Made by a program: the position numbers and the translations under genes. Source: Desulfoprunum benzoelyticum (GTDB lineage Bacteria > Desulfobacterota > Desulfobulbia > Desulfobulbales > Desulfocapsaceae). Taken from it: a stretch of DNA of 64,000 nucleotides. The DNA is taken from NCBI RefSeq assembly GCF_014201505.1, contig NZ_JACHEO010000001.1, positions 310,001 to 374,000 of the forward strand, read 5' to 3'. Shown here piece by piece: positions 8,960 through 18,077 of this stretch (within the stretch, counting starts at the first letter, position 1; every line of letters starts with the position of its first letter). The notes beneath the pieces were generated by a model. It saw only the letters and a list, made by a program, of their open reading frames with translations. It searched no databases and had not been told where the DNA came from.

Positions 8960-9929
8960 CCTTGGCTGGATCCTGGCCCCCGACCGGTTCCTTCCTGTAC
9001 ACCGATCGTACGTAGTAGACGGCCTTGTTCTGCGATTCGTGATAGGTGCGGGCCTGCAGTTCGGCGATCAGACCCAGCGACACGAACTGGAAACCGATAA
9101 AGATCAGCATGATGGCAAGAAACAGCAAGGGCCGGTCGGCCAACGGCACGCCGAAGAACTGGCGCTGCAGGGTCATGATCAGGGCAAGCAGGAAGCCGAT
9201 GCCGCCGGAGACGACGCCCATCAGGCCGAACACCTGGATCGGCCGGGTCGAATAGCTGAGCAGAAACTTGACGGTCAGGAGATCGAGGATGACGCGGATC
9301 GTCCTCGATATCCCGTACTTGGATGAACCGAAGCGCCGGGGTCGATGGTTGACCTTGACCTCGGTGAAATCGATCCCCATACCGCTGGCGATGGCCGGGA
9401 TGAAGCGGTGCATCTCGCCATAGAGCTTGACGTTCTTGATCACGTCGTGACGGAAGGCCTTGAGGGTGCAGCCGTAGTCATGGAGATTGACACCGGTGGT
9501 AAACGAGATCAGCTTGTTGGCGATGATCGACGGCAGGCGACGGTTGATGAAGGTGTCCTTGCGGTTGAAGCGCCAGCCGGTGACGACATCGTTGCCGGCG
9601 CGGATCTGGTCGAGCAGCAGCGGGATATCGTGCGGATCGTTCTGGAGATCGGCGTCCATCGTGATGATGACGTCGCCGCGGGCATAATCGAATCCCGCCG
9701 CCATCGCCGCCGTCTGGCCGAAGTTGCGGCGGAAGCTGACGACGACGACCTTGTCGTCGCTGCGCTGGAGCCCCTGCAGGATCGACAGGCTGCGGTCCTT
9801 GCTGCCGTCATCGATAAAGATGATCTCGTGGTCGTCCTCAAGAGTGATGAGGACGCCTTTGAGTTCATCGTAGAGGAAGCCGATATTTTCTTCTTCATTG
9901 AGAAGGGGAATAACTACGGATACTAGCAA
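8940..9929 (-). CDS. GtrB/ArnC-like polyprenyl-phosphate glycosyltransferase
   Basis: Transfers a sugar from a nucleotide donor to undecaprenyl phosphate to make a lipid-linked monosaccharide for use on the periplasmic side. The 329-residue protein has the GT2 core VSVVIPLLNEEENI, IIFIDDGSKDRS and the metal site DADLQ (92-96). The FRRNFGQTAAMAAGFDYARGD region and HRPRRFGSSKYG segment are hallmarks of dolichyl-phosphate mannosyltransferase, GtrB and ArnC relatives. Two membrane helices lie near 235-257 and 268-290. The partner that would use the lipid-linked sugar could be the DUF2142-like protein at 20432-22306; that link is inferred. Confidence 0.9.
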   Translation of the reverse strand: MLVSVVIPLLNEEENIGFLYDELKGVLITLEDDHEIIFIDDGSKDRSLSILQGLQRSDDKVVVVSFRRNFGQTAAMAAGFDYARGDVIITMDADLQNDPHDIPLLLDQIRAGNDVVTGWRFNRKDTFINRRLPSIIANKLISFTTGVNLHDYGCTLKAFRHDVIKNVKLYGEMHRFIPAIASGMGIDFTEVKVNHRPRRFGSSKYGISRTIRVILDLLTVKFLLSYSTRPIQVFGLMGVVSGGIGFLLALIMTLQRQFFGVPLADRPLLFLAIMLIFIGFQFVSLGLIAELQARTYHESQNKAVYYVRSVYRKEPVGGQDPAKGDDAPQ

Positions 9930-10023
9930 GGGACGATCTCCGTTGGTTCAAATTACTTCTGGTGGACGCTGTTTTCGGGCAACCCGGCATGTTGTGGCCG
10001 CAGATTGACCGCCAGCCACAATC

Positions 10024-10710
10024 TTACTCTTTTGATATCCGCGTCAGGTACAGCCGGTCCATATCATGAAATTCGTGTACATAGTCATACAGATCGATCA
10101 TGTTCCACCGTGCCTTGTCATAATAGGTCGTCCAATCCTGACCGGTATCCTGGTCTCGTACCTGGATGTAGCCATCCCTCTCGATGTGGCCGATGAATTT
10201 CTTGCCGTATTTCTGCGCCGAGGAAGTCGTGATCACCAGATTGGCGCCATCCTGCTCGACAGTCGCCGTCACGTCCTCCTTGAAGCCGCTGTCGACCAGA
10301 ATCAGCCGGCCGTACCAGTTGTCGCCGGCGAGATTCGCCCCCACCGGGTTCTTCTTCGGTTCTTCCGGTACTTCCTCTTCCTCTGAACTCGATCCTCCAC
10401 CCCCCGAACCGGCCGCCAGGGCCACCGCACCGACGACCGCGGCGGCGGCGATGCCGCCGTAGAGCAGGGTTTTGCCACCCGAACGAGTGACGACCGGCGG
10501 CGGCAACTCGGCCTTGGCCTGCCGGGTGATGTTTTCAGCCTGGTACTCCGCCGCCACGTCCTTGGCGCCTAGAGTCTCTTTGGTCTCCGGCTTCCCCGAG
10601 GCCGAAGCCTCCGGCCCTGCAGCCGCTATCGCCGTCAACCGGGGATTGAAAACGAGCATGCCGACAATCAGCAGCGCAATCCCTATTGAGTGTACATATC
10701 GCCGTAACAT
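10024..10710 (-). CDS. Exported protein of unknown function, exporter-associated (shared WTTY domain)
   Basis: I do not recognise a named family. The 228-residue product has an N-terminal hydrophobic segment (about 7-30), a second hydrophobic stretch (82-101) followed by a Gly/Ser/Glu-rich linker (101-122), then a C-terminal domain (about 131-226). That domain aligns by eye with residues 251-354 of the protein at 28326-29726: both share W-x-G, TATV..DG, DWTTY or LWTTY, a following aspartate-rich strand and a closing LTR or ITR. The ATG at 10710 has a strong site (AGGAGG then GAAGG). It lies 25 bases after the MacB-type permease gene, suggesting it serves that exporter; this is inferred. Confidence 0.75.
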   Translation of the reverse strand: MLRRYVHSIGIALLIVGMLVFNPRLTAIAAAGPEASASGKPETKETLGAKDVAAEYQAENITRQAKAELPPPVVTRSGGKTLLYGGIAAAAVVGAVALAAGSGGGGSSSEEEEVPEEPKKNPVGANLAGDNWYGRLILVDSGFKEDVTATVEQDGANLVITTSSAQKYGKKFIGHIERDGYIQVRDQDTGQDWTTYYDKARWNMIDLYDYVHEFHDMDRLYLTRISKE

Positions 10711-10735
10711 CCTTCTTCCCTCCTGTATCTCGGTA

Positions 10736-11977
10736 CTATATTGTTCGCAAGGCCTTGATGGGATCAAGCCGGGCCGCCTGCAACGCAGGATAGAGGCCGA
10801 AAAAGACCCCGGTCATGACCGCTAGAGTAAACGGAATGAGCATCGCTCCGACCGTGATCCTGATCGACCAGCCGGTCAACAGCTCCATGGCCACCACGAA
10901 GACGAAACCACTGACAATGCCAAGGATCCCTCCGGTCACCGTCAGCAGAATCGACTCGGTCAGAAACTGGACGACGATGTCTCTGCGGGTGGCGCCGACC
11001 GCCCGCCGGATACCGATCTCCCGCTTGCGCTCCGACACCGTCGCAAGCATGATATTCATAATACCAATTCCCCCAACAAGCAAAGAAATTCCACCAATTA
11101 CAGCAAGAACGATATTGAATATGCGTTGGGTCTGCAAAGACTGCTGGAGCAACTCGAGCGGGACGACAACCTGGTAATCCCGGACCGAATTGTGGCTGAT
11201 GTCCATGATCCGGCCGATCAGCCGGGCAGCGGCGAACACATGCGCCTGAGAATCAATTTCAACAATGATCCTGGTTAGATGAGACCGCGTTATCTCCTCG
11301 GCGGCAAGGGTCTCGATACCGGTTTGGGAAAAAGGCAGGAAGATCATTTCGTTGAGATTGTCCCGCGAAACTTTGACCTTTTCCGCGCCGCCGAGGTCCT
11401 GCTCGGAAAGGATGCCCACCACCGTGTAGAGGGCGTCGCCGATCCGCAGGGTACTGCCGGTCCGCCCTTCTCTGCCGAGGGCCCGGGCGATCCGGGCGCC
11501 GAGCACACAGACCATCGCTCGGGCGGTCATGTCCCGATCGTGGAGGAACCGTCCCTCCGCCAGGGTCAGCCCCATGACCTTTGCATAGCTGGCGGTACAG
11601 AGGACGATCTTCGGCAGGATCGTCCGTCCGGTGCCGAGCGGCGTCGCCGTCACCTCCCGCAGAGCGGCGACCTCCTTGAAAAACAGGCCGCCCTCCCGCA
11701 ACCGGCCGACGTCATGCCAGGACAGGCCATACGATCGTTTCTCCCGGGCCGATTGCAGCTGTTCCTTTGTCAGCGCCAACCGGTTGATGTAGATATTGGT
11801 GATCCCCATCTCCTCGATCTGCTGCAGCACCTCTTCCTTGGCCCCTTCACCGGTCGAGATCATCGACATGACGGCCATGACGCCGCAGACGACGCCGAGA
11901 ACGCTGAGAAAGGACCGCAACTTATGGACGAAGAGCGACCGCCGGGCGACAGCGATGAGCAGCAGGATTTTCGTCAT
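10736..11977 (-). CDS. MacB-type ABC transporter permease (FtsX fold)
   Basis: Membrane subunit of a trans-envelope mechanotransmission ABC system. The 413 residues show one N-terminal helix (about 20-42), a periplasmic core domain (about 45-270) and three C-terminal helices. The FtsX-family coupling sequence ERKREIGIRRAVGATRRDI lies before the final helices, and the chain ends GLYPALQAARLDPIKALR as in MacB. Unlike E. coli MacB, the ATPase is encoded separately by the gene immediately upstream. With the adaptor and TolC genes it forms a complete export set inside a polysaccharide locus. Substrate unknown. Confidence 0.92.
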   Translation of the reverse strand: MTKILLLIAVARRSLFVHKLRSFLSVLGVVCGVMAVMSMISTGEGAKEEVLQQIEEMGITNIYINRLALTKEQLQSAREKRSYGLSWHDVGRLREGGLFFKEVAALREVTATPLGTGRTILPKIVLCTASYAKVMGLTLAEGRFLHDRDMTARAMVCVLGARIARALGREGRTGSTLRIGDALYTVVGILSEQDLGGAEKVKVSRDNLNEMIFLPFSQTGIETLAAEEITRSHLTRIIVEIDSQAHVFAAARLIGRIMDISHNSVRDYQVVVPLELLQQSLQTQRIFNIVLAVIGGISLLVGGIGIMNIMLATVSERKREIGIRRAVGATRRDIVVQFLTESILLTVTGGILGIVSGFVFVVAMELLTGWSIRITVGAMLIPFTLAVMTGVFFGLYPALQAARLDPIKALRTI

Positions 11978-11978
11978 T

Positions 11979-12656
11979 TCAGGAGACCGACAGGAGGCCG
12001 TCCTCCATAATCATGATCTTTTTCGAGTACGAGGCAACCTGGTGATCATGGGTCACCATCACGATCGTGGTCCCGGTATCGTTGAGTTCCTTGAAAAGAT
12101 GGAGTATTTCATTGCTGTTGCGGGTATCGAGATTGCCGGTCGGTTCATCGGCGAGGATCAGTTTGGGGGCGATGACCAGGGCCCGGGCGATGGCGACGCG
12201 CTGCATCTCGCCGCCGGACAGTTCCATCGGCCGATGCCGCTGGCGGTGGCCAAGGCCGACCCGGTCGATGGCCGCGTCGACCCGCCGCTCGCGATCATCC
12301 GGCAGGGCGTGGTGATACAGGAACGGCAGGGCGACATTGTCGCGGACATCGAGTTCGGCCAGCAGGTCGAAGGTCTGGAAGACGAAACCGACCCAATGGG
12401 CCCTGACCCACGACAACTCGTCGTCGGAAAGGGTCAGCATATCCTTGGCGCCAAGGAGATAGGAACCGCTGTCAGGTCGGGCCAGGCCGCCGAGGATATG
12501 GAGCAGGGTCGATTTCCCGGAACCGGAGGTCCCCATGATGGAGACGAAATCCCCAGCCGACACGTCGAGATCGATCCCGCGGACGACCTCGATCTCCCCT
12601 CCCCCGAGCACATAGTTCTTCCTGATCTTCCTGGCCTGCAGCAGCATCGTCTTCAT
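11979..12656 (-). CDS. ABC transporter ATP-binding protein (MacB/LolD type)
   Basis: Powers the adjacent FtsX-fold permease. Counting from the ATG at 12656, the 225 residues contain Walker [10 protein letters not shown] (42-50), Q-loop Q94, signature LSGGE (146-150), Walker B LILADEP (166-172) and the switch histidine H203 in VTHD, so the ATPase looks intact. AGGA lies about 10 bases before the ATG. A TTG at 12680, overlapping the stop of the adaptor gene (TTGA), would add 8 residues and is the alternative start. It ends one base before the permease gene. Confidence 0.93.
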   Translation of the reverse strand: MKTMLLQARKIRKNYVLGGGEIEVVRGIDLDVSAGDFVSIMGTSGSGKSTLLHILGGLARPDSGSYLLGAKDMLTLSDDELSWVRAHWVGFVFQTFDLLAELDVRDNVALPFLYHHALPDDRERRVDAAIDRVGLGHRQRHRPMELSGGEMQRVAIARALVIAPKLILADEPTGNLDTRNSNEILHLFKELNDTGTTIVMVTHDHQVASYSKKIMIMEDGLLSVS

Positions 12657-12676
12657 CTTTTGCCGGTCCTGCGCGG

Positions 12677-14110
12677 TCAATCAGCCTGGGGCGGGACCAG
12701 GCTGACTCTTTCCCCCGGCTCGAGGCCGGCGACCACCTGCACGACATCCTCGTTGTGGGCCCCGGTCGTGATGCCCCTCTTCGCATAGGCGCCCCAGCCG
12801 GTGCGGACATAACAGAATTCGCCGCCCTCGCCGCTGAAGACCGCCGGCGTCGGAACTACCACCGCCTGCTTCACCGCCTGGGCGATGATCGATACCCGGC
12901 AGGTCATGCCGGGACGCAGCCGGGGGTCACCGCCGGCGACGGTGAAGATCACCTGGAAATATTTTTCCTGCCCCGAGCCCGGGGCCTCGGAGGTGGCGAG
13001 GGCGCCGATGAAGGTCAGGTCACCGTTGAAGGTCGTGTCGGGGTAGGCATCGACCCGCACCACCCCTTTCTGCCCCAGGGAGAGCTTGAACAGATCGACC
13101 TCGCGCACTCTGGTCTTGACGATCATTTTTGAAATATCGGGGAGATAGAGGATCGGCTGGCCCATGAACACCGAATCACCCTCCCGCGGCTTGCGCTTCT
13201 CGCCGTCGCGGAACGTCTCGTAATGGATGACGATCCCGTCGAGCGGCGCCTTGATCTCCGTTTTTTCCAGTTCGACCCTGGCCTGATCGAGACCGGCTTC
13301 CTTGGCCGCGACCTTGCCGGCGATCTGGCCCAGCGTCGCCTGGGCCTTGGCGACCTTGTGGACCCCGCCCTGGCGGGTCTGCTCGAGCATCAGCAGGGCG
13401 TTCTGCTTCTTCGCCCTGGCGCTCTCCAGCAGGGCCGGATAGACGTGCTTGCGGTAGCTCTCGAAACGGCTGTTCGCCTCCTTGTGCTGTTCCCGCAGCA
13501 CCGCCACCTTTTCCTCGGCGGCCGAGATCTCCGATTTGTTGTCGAACCCCTCCTTCTTCAACTGCAGCAGATCGTTGTAGAAGGCCTCATAGCGCTGCAG
13601 TTCGAGTTTCGCCTTCTGCCGCTCTTCCTGGAGCATAGAGATCTTCAGCGGCCCATCCCCCTCCTCGAACTGCCTGAGCTCCAGGGTGGCGACATTGAGG
13701 TTGTATTCGGCATTGGCGATCTCCTGCTCGACCTGGTTCTCCTCGAAGGCCATCATCTGCCGCGCCGCCTCGACCGCCGCCTTCAGTTCCGCGACCTCGG
13801 CCTGCAGTCCTTCGACCTGTGTCTGGTACGGCAGCGGATCGAGCCTGACCAGGGTGTCGCCCTTCTTGACCCTGGTCCCGTCTTCGATCAGGTAGATGAT
13901 CTTGCCGTCGGTACCCTGAATCTCGGACGAAAGCATGTGCGACTGGGCGGCGTCGAGTTCGCCGACGACGTTGATTTCGACCTGGAAATCTCGGCGCAGA
14001 ACCTCGACATCGACGGGGGCATCGGGTCGTGCTTTGTCCCTCCCGTCGACATAGGCAACAACGAGGGCCAGGCAGACAAGGGCCAGGACAATGACTGCAG
14101 CTTTCTTCAT
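12677..14110 (-). CDS. MacA/HlyD-type periplasmic adaptor protein
   Basis: Bridges the inner-membrane ABC exporter to the TolC channel. The 477-residue protein has an N-terminal anchor (about 5-20), a barrel/lipoyl half-motif (GTRVKKGDTLVRLDP), a long alpha-helical hairpin rich in Glu, Gln, Ala and Lys (about 115-290), the second lipoyl half with LDGIVIHYETF, a beta-barrel domain, and a membrane-proximal end. The helical hairpin is longer than in E. coli MacA, whose whole length is about 370 residues, which suggests a different reach to TolC. It overlaps the tolC-like gene by 4 bases, so the three export genes are co-translated. Confidence 0.9.
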   Translation of the reverse strand: MKKAAVIVLALVCLALVVAYVDGRDKARPDAPVDVEVLRRDFQVEINVVGELDAAQSHMLSSEIQGTDGKIIYLIEDGTRVKKGDTLVRLDPLPYQTQVEGLQAEVAELKAAVEAARQMMAFEENQVEQEIANAEYNLNVATLELRQFEEGDGPLKISMLQEERQKAKLELQRYEAFYNDLLQLKKEGFDNKSEISAAEEKVAVLREQHKEANSRFESYRKHVYPALLESARAKKQNALLMLEQTRQGGVHKVAKAQATLGQIAGKVAAKEAGLDQARVELEKTEIKAPLDGIVIHYETFRDGEKRKPREGDSVFMGQPILYLPDISKMIVKTRVREVDLFKLSLGQKGVVRVDAYPDTTFNGDLTFIGALATSEAPGSGQEKYFQVIFTVAGGDPRLRPGMTCRVSIIAQAVKQAVVVPTPAVFSGEGGEFCYVRTGWGAYAKRGITTGAHNEDVVQVVAGLEPGERVSLVPPQAD

Positions 14111-15585
14111 CTCTTCGCCGTCGCCGGGCTTTTCAGGTCAATGAGCGTTCCCAGCGACGAACGCAGACGATAGGTGCCGACAATGTAATTGATGGTTTCC
14201 ACCATATGGTCGGTCCGGGCCTGCTGCATCTCGGTCTGGGCCTCGAGCAGGTCGAAGTTGTTGGCCAGACTGTGCCGGAACTTGCTCTCGGCCAGGCGCA
14301 GTTTGCCCAGCGCCTGCCGGGCCTGCTCTTCGCGGATGCGGATCCGCTCCTCCAGTTTTTCCAGGCTGTTCAGCCGGAACCGGACATCCTGGATAATCCG
14401 CTCCTCCTCGCCCTCCTGATTGAGCTGGACCTGCTGCAGCTCAATCCTGCTCTGGGCATAGTCGTTGCGCTCGGCGGTGCGGAAGAGATCGGTATCGCTC
14501 GACAGGGCCACCGTCCAGCGCTCTTCGGACAGGGCGTCATAATCGTCCTCCCGGTAATTGTTGTAGCCCAGGCGCAGATCGAGCTCCGGCAGCAGCCGGT
14601 TCTTCGCCACCGCCACCCGTCTCTCCGTCTCCCGCACCTGCATGGCGCTCAGGACGAGCTCGATCCGGTTGGCGACGGCGACCTGCTGCGCCTCCTGAAG
14701 GTCGATCTCGACCGGGCTGTAGGCGACCGGAGCGGTGACGATGATCGGCTGCTGCTGCGACACGGCGAGCAGGTCTTTGACCTCGTCGGCGTTGTTGGCC
14801 AGCTGCTCCCGGGTCGATGTCAGTTCCTCCTCGACGCTCTGGATCCTGATTTCGGCCCGATACAGATCCATCGCGTCGATGATACCGCTCTTTTCCTTGA
14901 TCCGGGCAAGCGACAGATGGCGGCTCAGGTCGGCCAGCTGCTTTTCGAGAAAGGTGATCTGCTGCTGGGTCTGGATGCAGCCGTAGACCGCCGCCACCGT
15001 TCTCAGGACCGTGTCGGTCTGCTGCTGGACGAAGGAGAGTTTCTCCCGCTTGTTCGCGTAGAGGCTGCTGTACAGGCCATCCAGGGCATAGGCGGAGCCG
15101 GCCCCCTGCAGCAGCGGTATCGTCAGCGCCACATCGACCTCGCTGTTGCCGCTCCCCCCGGATTCGCCGAACAGCGGGGTCACCGACAGTGTCGGCCCCG
15201 GGGACAGCTTTTTCGACACCGTGGCCCCGACCTGCCAGTAGCTGTCATCGGTGGAGGAATATCGGGTCGACCCCTGCGGGGTGATCTTGACATCGAACTC
15301 GGATTCCGTGGTCTGCAGCGACAGGTCGCTCGAGGTCACGGCAAGGGCTGCATTCCGCAGGGAACGGTTGTGCTCCAGGGCGATCTTGATCGCCTGCTCG
15401 AGGGAGATCGTCAACGGCGCCGGGGCAGGCTGCCCCCTCTTCCCGTCTTCAGCCGCTGCCGACAGACCGCCGGGCAGCATCCAGGACAGGGCGACGACAC
15501 TCAGCAGGATCACCAGTATCCACCGGACGCCCACCGGCCGGCGCCGCGACAAGACACGCTCTTTGCGGACGAAGCACTCAGGCAT
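14107..15585 (-). CDS. TolC-family outer membrane efflux protein
   Basis: Outer-membrane channel for the adjacent MacA/MacB-type exporter. The 492 residues open with a signal-like stretch (about 20-45) ending in Ala-rich sequence. Two repeated long helical hairpins follow, with the usual start LEQAIKIALEHNRSLRNA, the repeated strand motifs near 125-165 and 330-375, and a second helix pair to the C-terminus. The start overlaps the FrhB-type gene's stop by 8 bases, tying export and glycan genes into one transcript. Confidence 0.88.
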   Translation of the reverse strand: MPECFVRKERVLSRRRPVGVRWILVILLSVVALSWMLPGGLSAAAEDGKRGQPAPAPLTISLEQAIKIALEHNRSLRNAALAVTSSDLSLQTTESEFDVKITPQGSTRYSSTDDSYWQVGATVSKKLSPGPTLSVTPLFGESGGSGNSEVDVALTIPLLQGAGSAYALDGLYSSLYANKREKLSFVQQQTDTVLRTVAAVYGCIQTQQQITFLEKQLADLSRHLSLARIKEKSGIIDAMDLYRAEIRIQSVEEELTSTREQLANNADEVKDLLAVSQQQPIIVTAPVAYSPVEIDLQEAQQVAVANRIELVLSAMQVRETERRVAVAKNRLLPELDLRLGYNNYREDDYDALSEERWTVALSSDTDLFRTAERNDYAQSRIELQQVQLNQEGEEERIIQDVRFRLNSLEKLEERIRIREEQARQALGKLRLAESKFRHSLANNFDLLEAQTEMQQARTDHMVETINYIVGTYRLRSSLGTLIDLKSPATAKR

Positions 15586-16918
15586 GATAATCGATCAGGA
15601 TCTTTTTCCTCAACGTGTTGACTCTATAGGCGACAACACCGAGAGGGGAAAACAGCAACTTCAGGACCAGGGTGCGGAAATACCGGTGCCTGATCCGTTG
15701 AAACAGCTTGAACCACCGGACCTGCCGCCTCTGCCTGGGCGACGGCACGGGGATCGCAAAGTGGTAGTCAGGATAGGATCTGCCGCCGGCCATCGCCGCG
15801 TGGAGACCGACATAGGCCCTGGTCTTTTTTCCCTGGGCCATCCGCAGAATCCTCTTCGAGTTGCGGGAGTGCGGCACGGTGTGGACGACGAATTCGCCGC
15901 ACCGCTGCACCTCCTCCATCAGTTGGCGGCCGACCGCGGTGCGCTGGGAGATCAGGGTGCAGCGCTCGTGAATCGCCAGATCCTCGGCGAAATCGAAGGC
16001 CCAGAAATCGCCGAAACTGAGATCGGCATATTCCGCCAGGGCATCGACGCAGAGCAGGCAGCGCTGGGGTCCGTAGAGCCTGAACATGACATTCATCACG
16101 TCCTTGATCAAAATCTTTTGATGCAGAGGGACTTCGGTCCCATCCTTCTTGACGACAAAAAAACCTCCCGGCCAGCCGCCGCCGCGAAACTGGAAGGCAG
16201 CAACCTCCGCCAGCGGGATGCCGAAGGCCTCGATCGCCTCCTCGTGGCCGTTGACCTCCATCGTGCAGTGGCAGTAGAGTCCGAGGATGTATTTGATTTT
16301 GCCGGCCAGACCGCGATCGACCTGTTGCAGCTTGCGCAGGGCATGGACCTGGCACGGGAGGGCGACGACGGCATAGCGGCCCTGGAGCCGGCGGAGCTGC
16401 CGCAGCACCGCCAGCGAGGGGGTGACGCAGTATTTCGATTGGGAACAGGCCTGGATCTCGGGGCCGGTTGTCGCCAGCACGCCCCTGGTCTTGTACGGCA
16501 GCAGACTATCGGTGCCGACGACGACCGCGCCGTCGATCTCCCCTATGGCCAGGAGATGGTCGAGGATGCCGGTGACCATCCCGCCGCTGGCGCCGGCGTG
16601 ACGGATCTGCCGATTCTTCGGGTGGGCGACATAGAGCTGCTCGACATGGCCCTGGAGATCGGCCGGATCGTAGGATTCATCGAAGACCTGGCGGGACAGC
16701 GCCGGGTAATCGACATCGAGGCCGGGGCAGCAAGCGGTGCAGAACCCGCAGCTGACGCATGTACCGGTGAGCACGGGATAGGCGGTGGCGGCGATATCAA
16801 TGACCCCGGGCGGGCAGACGCCGACGCACATCCCGCAGCGGGTGCACATTCCCGGGCCGATGACGTTGTCGACCAGAAAGGCGAAGGGTTCTTTCCGAAG
16901 TTGCAGCTTTTCACTCAT
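15578..16918 (-). CDS. FrhB/FdhB-type Fe-S flavoprotein of a polysaccharide locus
   Basis: The protein belongs to the coenzyme F420 hydrogenase/dehydrogenase beta-subunit family. Two ferredoxin-type sites sit at the N-terminus: C25, C28, C31, C35 and C54, C57, C60, C63 or C64. A FrhB N-domain (GASGGMVTGILDHLL) and C-domain (FRGGGWPGGFFV, CVDALAEYADLSFGDFW) follow. Members of this family occur in exopolysaccharide and O-antigen loci, where their reaction is unproven; redox modification of a sugar is plausible. The length is 446 residues from ATG 16918 (frame open to 16951). The F420 requirement suggested by the family name should not be assumed. Confidence 0.85.
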   Translation of the reverse strand: MSEKLQLRKEPFAFLVDNVIGPGMCTRCGMCVGVCPPGVIDIAATAYPVLTGTCVSCGFCTACCPGLDVDYPALSRQVFDESYDPADLQGHVEQLYVAHPKNRQIRHAGASGGMVTGILDHLLAIGEIDGAVVVGTDSLLPYKTRGVLATTGPEIQACSQSKYCVTPSLAVLRQLRRLQGRYAVVALPCQVHALRKLQQVDRGLAGKIKYILGLYCHCTMEVNGHEEAIEAFGIPLAEVAAFQFRGGGWPGGFFVVKKDGTEVPLHQKILIKDVMNVMFRLYGPQRCLLCVDALAEYADLSFGDFWAFDFAEDLAIHERCTLISQRTAVGRQLMEEVQRCGEFVVHTVPHSRNSKRILRMAQGKKTRAYVGLHAAMAGGRSYPDYHFAIPVPSPRQRRQVRWFKLFQRIRHRYFRTLVLKLLFSPLGVVAYRVNTLRKKILIDYHA

Positions 16919-16957
16919 GGATACAGGGGTTGAGCGGCGGCCGACCGTCAACCTTCA

Positions 16958-18037
16958 TTATTGTCGGGTAAAATTTTCAAGGCCGGCGAATTCTTCTTTC
17001 CGCTTGTGGGTGTAGAACAGATAGACAATATACCCTATAACCCCCATGGTCAGCATCTTCAATCGCAGCAGAATCCCCATGGCCAGGGTCTCCGCCCCGG
17101 GAATGCCGATCAGCAGGAAATAAAAGACGAAGACCGACTCGAAATAACCGAGGTTGCCGAGCAGGGTCACCGGCACATGGGCGGCGAAGAGGATAGCCGG
17201 CACCAGGGCGCAGACATGGAGAAAATCGGGGGTGACGCCAAAGGCGCGAAACGAGATATAGACGTTGACCCAGGTCAGAAAGTAGAACAGCACGGTCAAC
17301 AGGACCACCCGCAGCAGATAGACCCGGTCCTGGCGGAAGGCGCTCATCGCGTTGTCCAGCTCGGTTCGAACCCGCTGCAGCTTCTGCAGAATGAAACCGC
17401 ACCCCCCTTCCAGCACTCCGACCGCTTTGGCGACAAGGGCCGATCCCGTCCAGGTGCTGAAGGCGTGGAGCAGGGAAAAGGTCAGCTCGAGGAATTTTTT
17501 CGGCAAGGCCAGCGGGTCCCTGAGACGCAACAGGCACCAGGTGATGGCGAGGAGGACGAGCCCGGCGCCGGCCGGGACCAGGATATACGGGGTCCTGTAC
17601 AGCTCCGGGGCCAGCAGGGGGGCGAAGGCGACCAGGAAAAACAGGAGCAGGATGCCGGTAAACCGCTCGACGAAGATGCTGACGGCGGCCAGGGCCTGAT
17701 TGTTGAGGAGCCGCCCGGAATAGTAGGACCGGACCACATCGCCACCGACCGTCGACGGCAGGAGGTTGGAAAAGAAATAGCCGACCGCATAGATCCGCAG
17801 CAACTGGACGAAGGAGATATGGCGCCCCTTGTCGCCGAGGATGACCTTCCACTTCAGGCAGCTCGCCGACAGCATGACCGGGAGCAGCGCAAACGACAGG
17901 GTGAAGTACAGCCAGTCGATCCGCCGGAACATCGCCATCAGCTCCTTGCCCTGCACAAAGGAAAAGAGGACGATGAAAAAGGCGACGCTGATGACGACCT
18001 TGAGGGCCCTGACATACTGTTTGCGGGTGAATTTCAT
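16958..18037 (-). CDS. LPG-synthase-TM / UPF0104 family membrane protein
   Basis: A 359-residue integral membrane protein with eight or more predicted helices. It matches the lysylphosphatidylglycerol synthase transmembrane family (AglD/UPF0104-like): FFSNLLPSTVGGDVVRSYY near 95-115 and the later HVPVTLLGNLGYFESVFVFYF segment are family landmarks. Relatives act as lipid or polyprenyl-linked sugar flippases or as lipid-modifying enzymes; only the membrane half is present, with no catalytic synthase domain. ATG 18037 is preferred; the frame is open to 18073. It sits 40 bases after asnB, in the same operon. Confidence 0.85.
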   Translation of the reverse strand: MKFTRKQYVRALKVVISVAFFIVLFSFVQGKELMAMFRRIDWLYFTLSFALLPVMLSASCLKWKVILGDKGRHISFVQLLRIYAVGYFFSNLLPSTVGGDVVRSYYSGRLLNNQALAAVSIFVERFTGILLLFFLVAFAPLLAPELYRTPYILVPAGAGLVLLAITWCLLRLRDPLALPKKFLELTFSLLHAFSTWTGSALVAKAVGVLEGGCGFILQKLQRVRTELDNAMSAFRQDRVYLLRVVLLTVLFYFLTWVNVYISFRAFGVTPDFLHVCALVPAILFAAHVPVTLLGNLGYFESVFVFYFLLIGIPGAETLAMGILLRLKMLTMGVIGYIVYLFYTHKRKEEFAGLENFTRQ

Positions 18038-18077
18038 AGCTGAACGTTCCGGACTCCGATCCCTTCCCGGCAACCGT

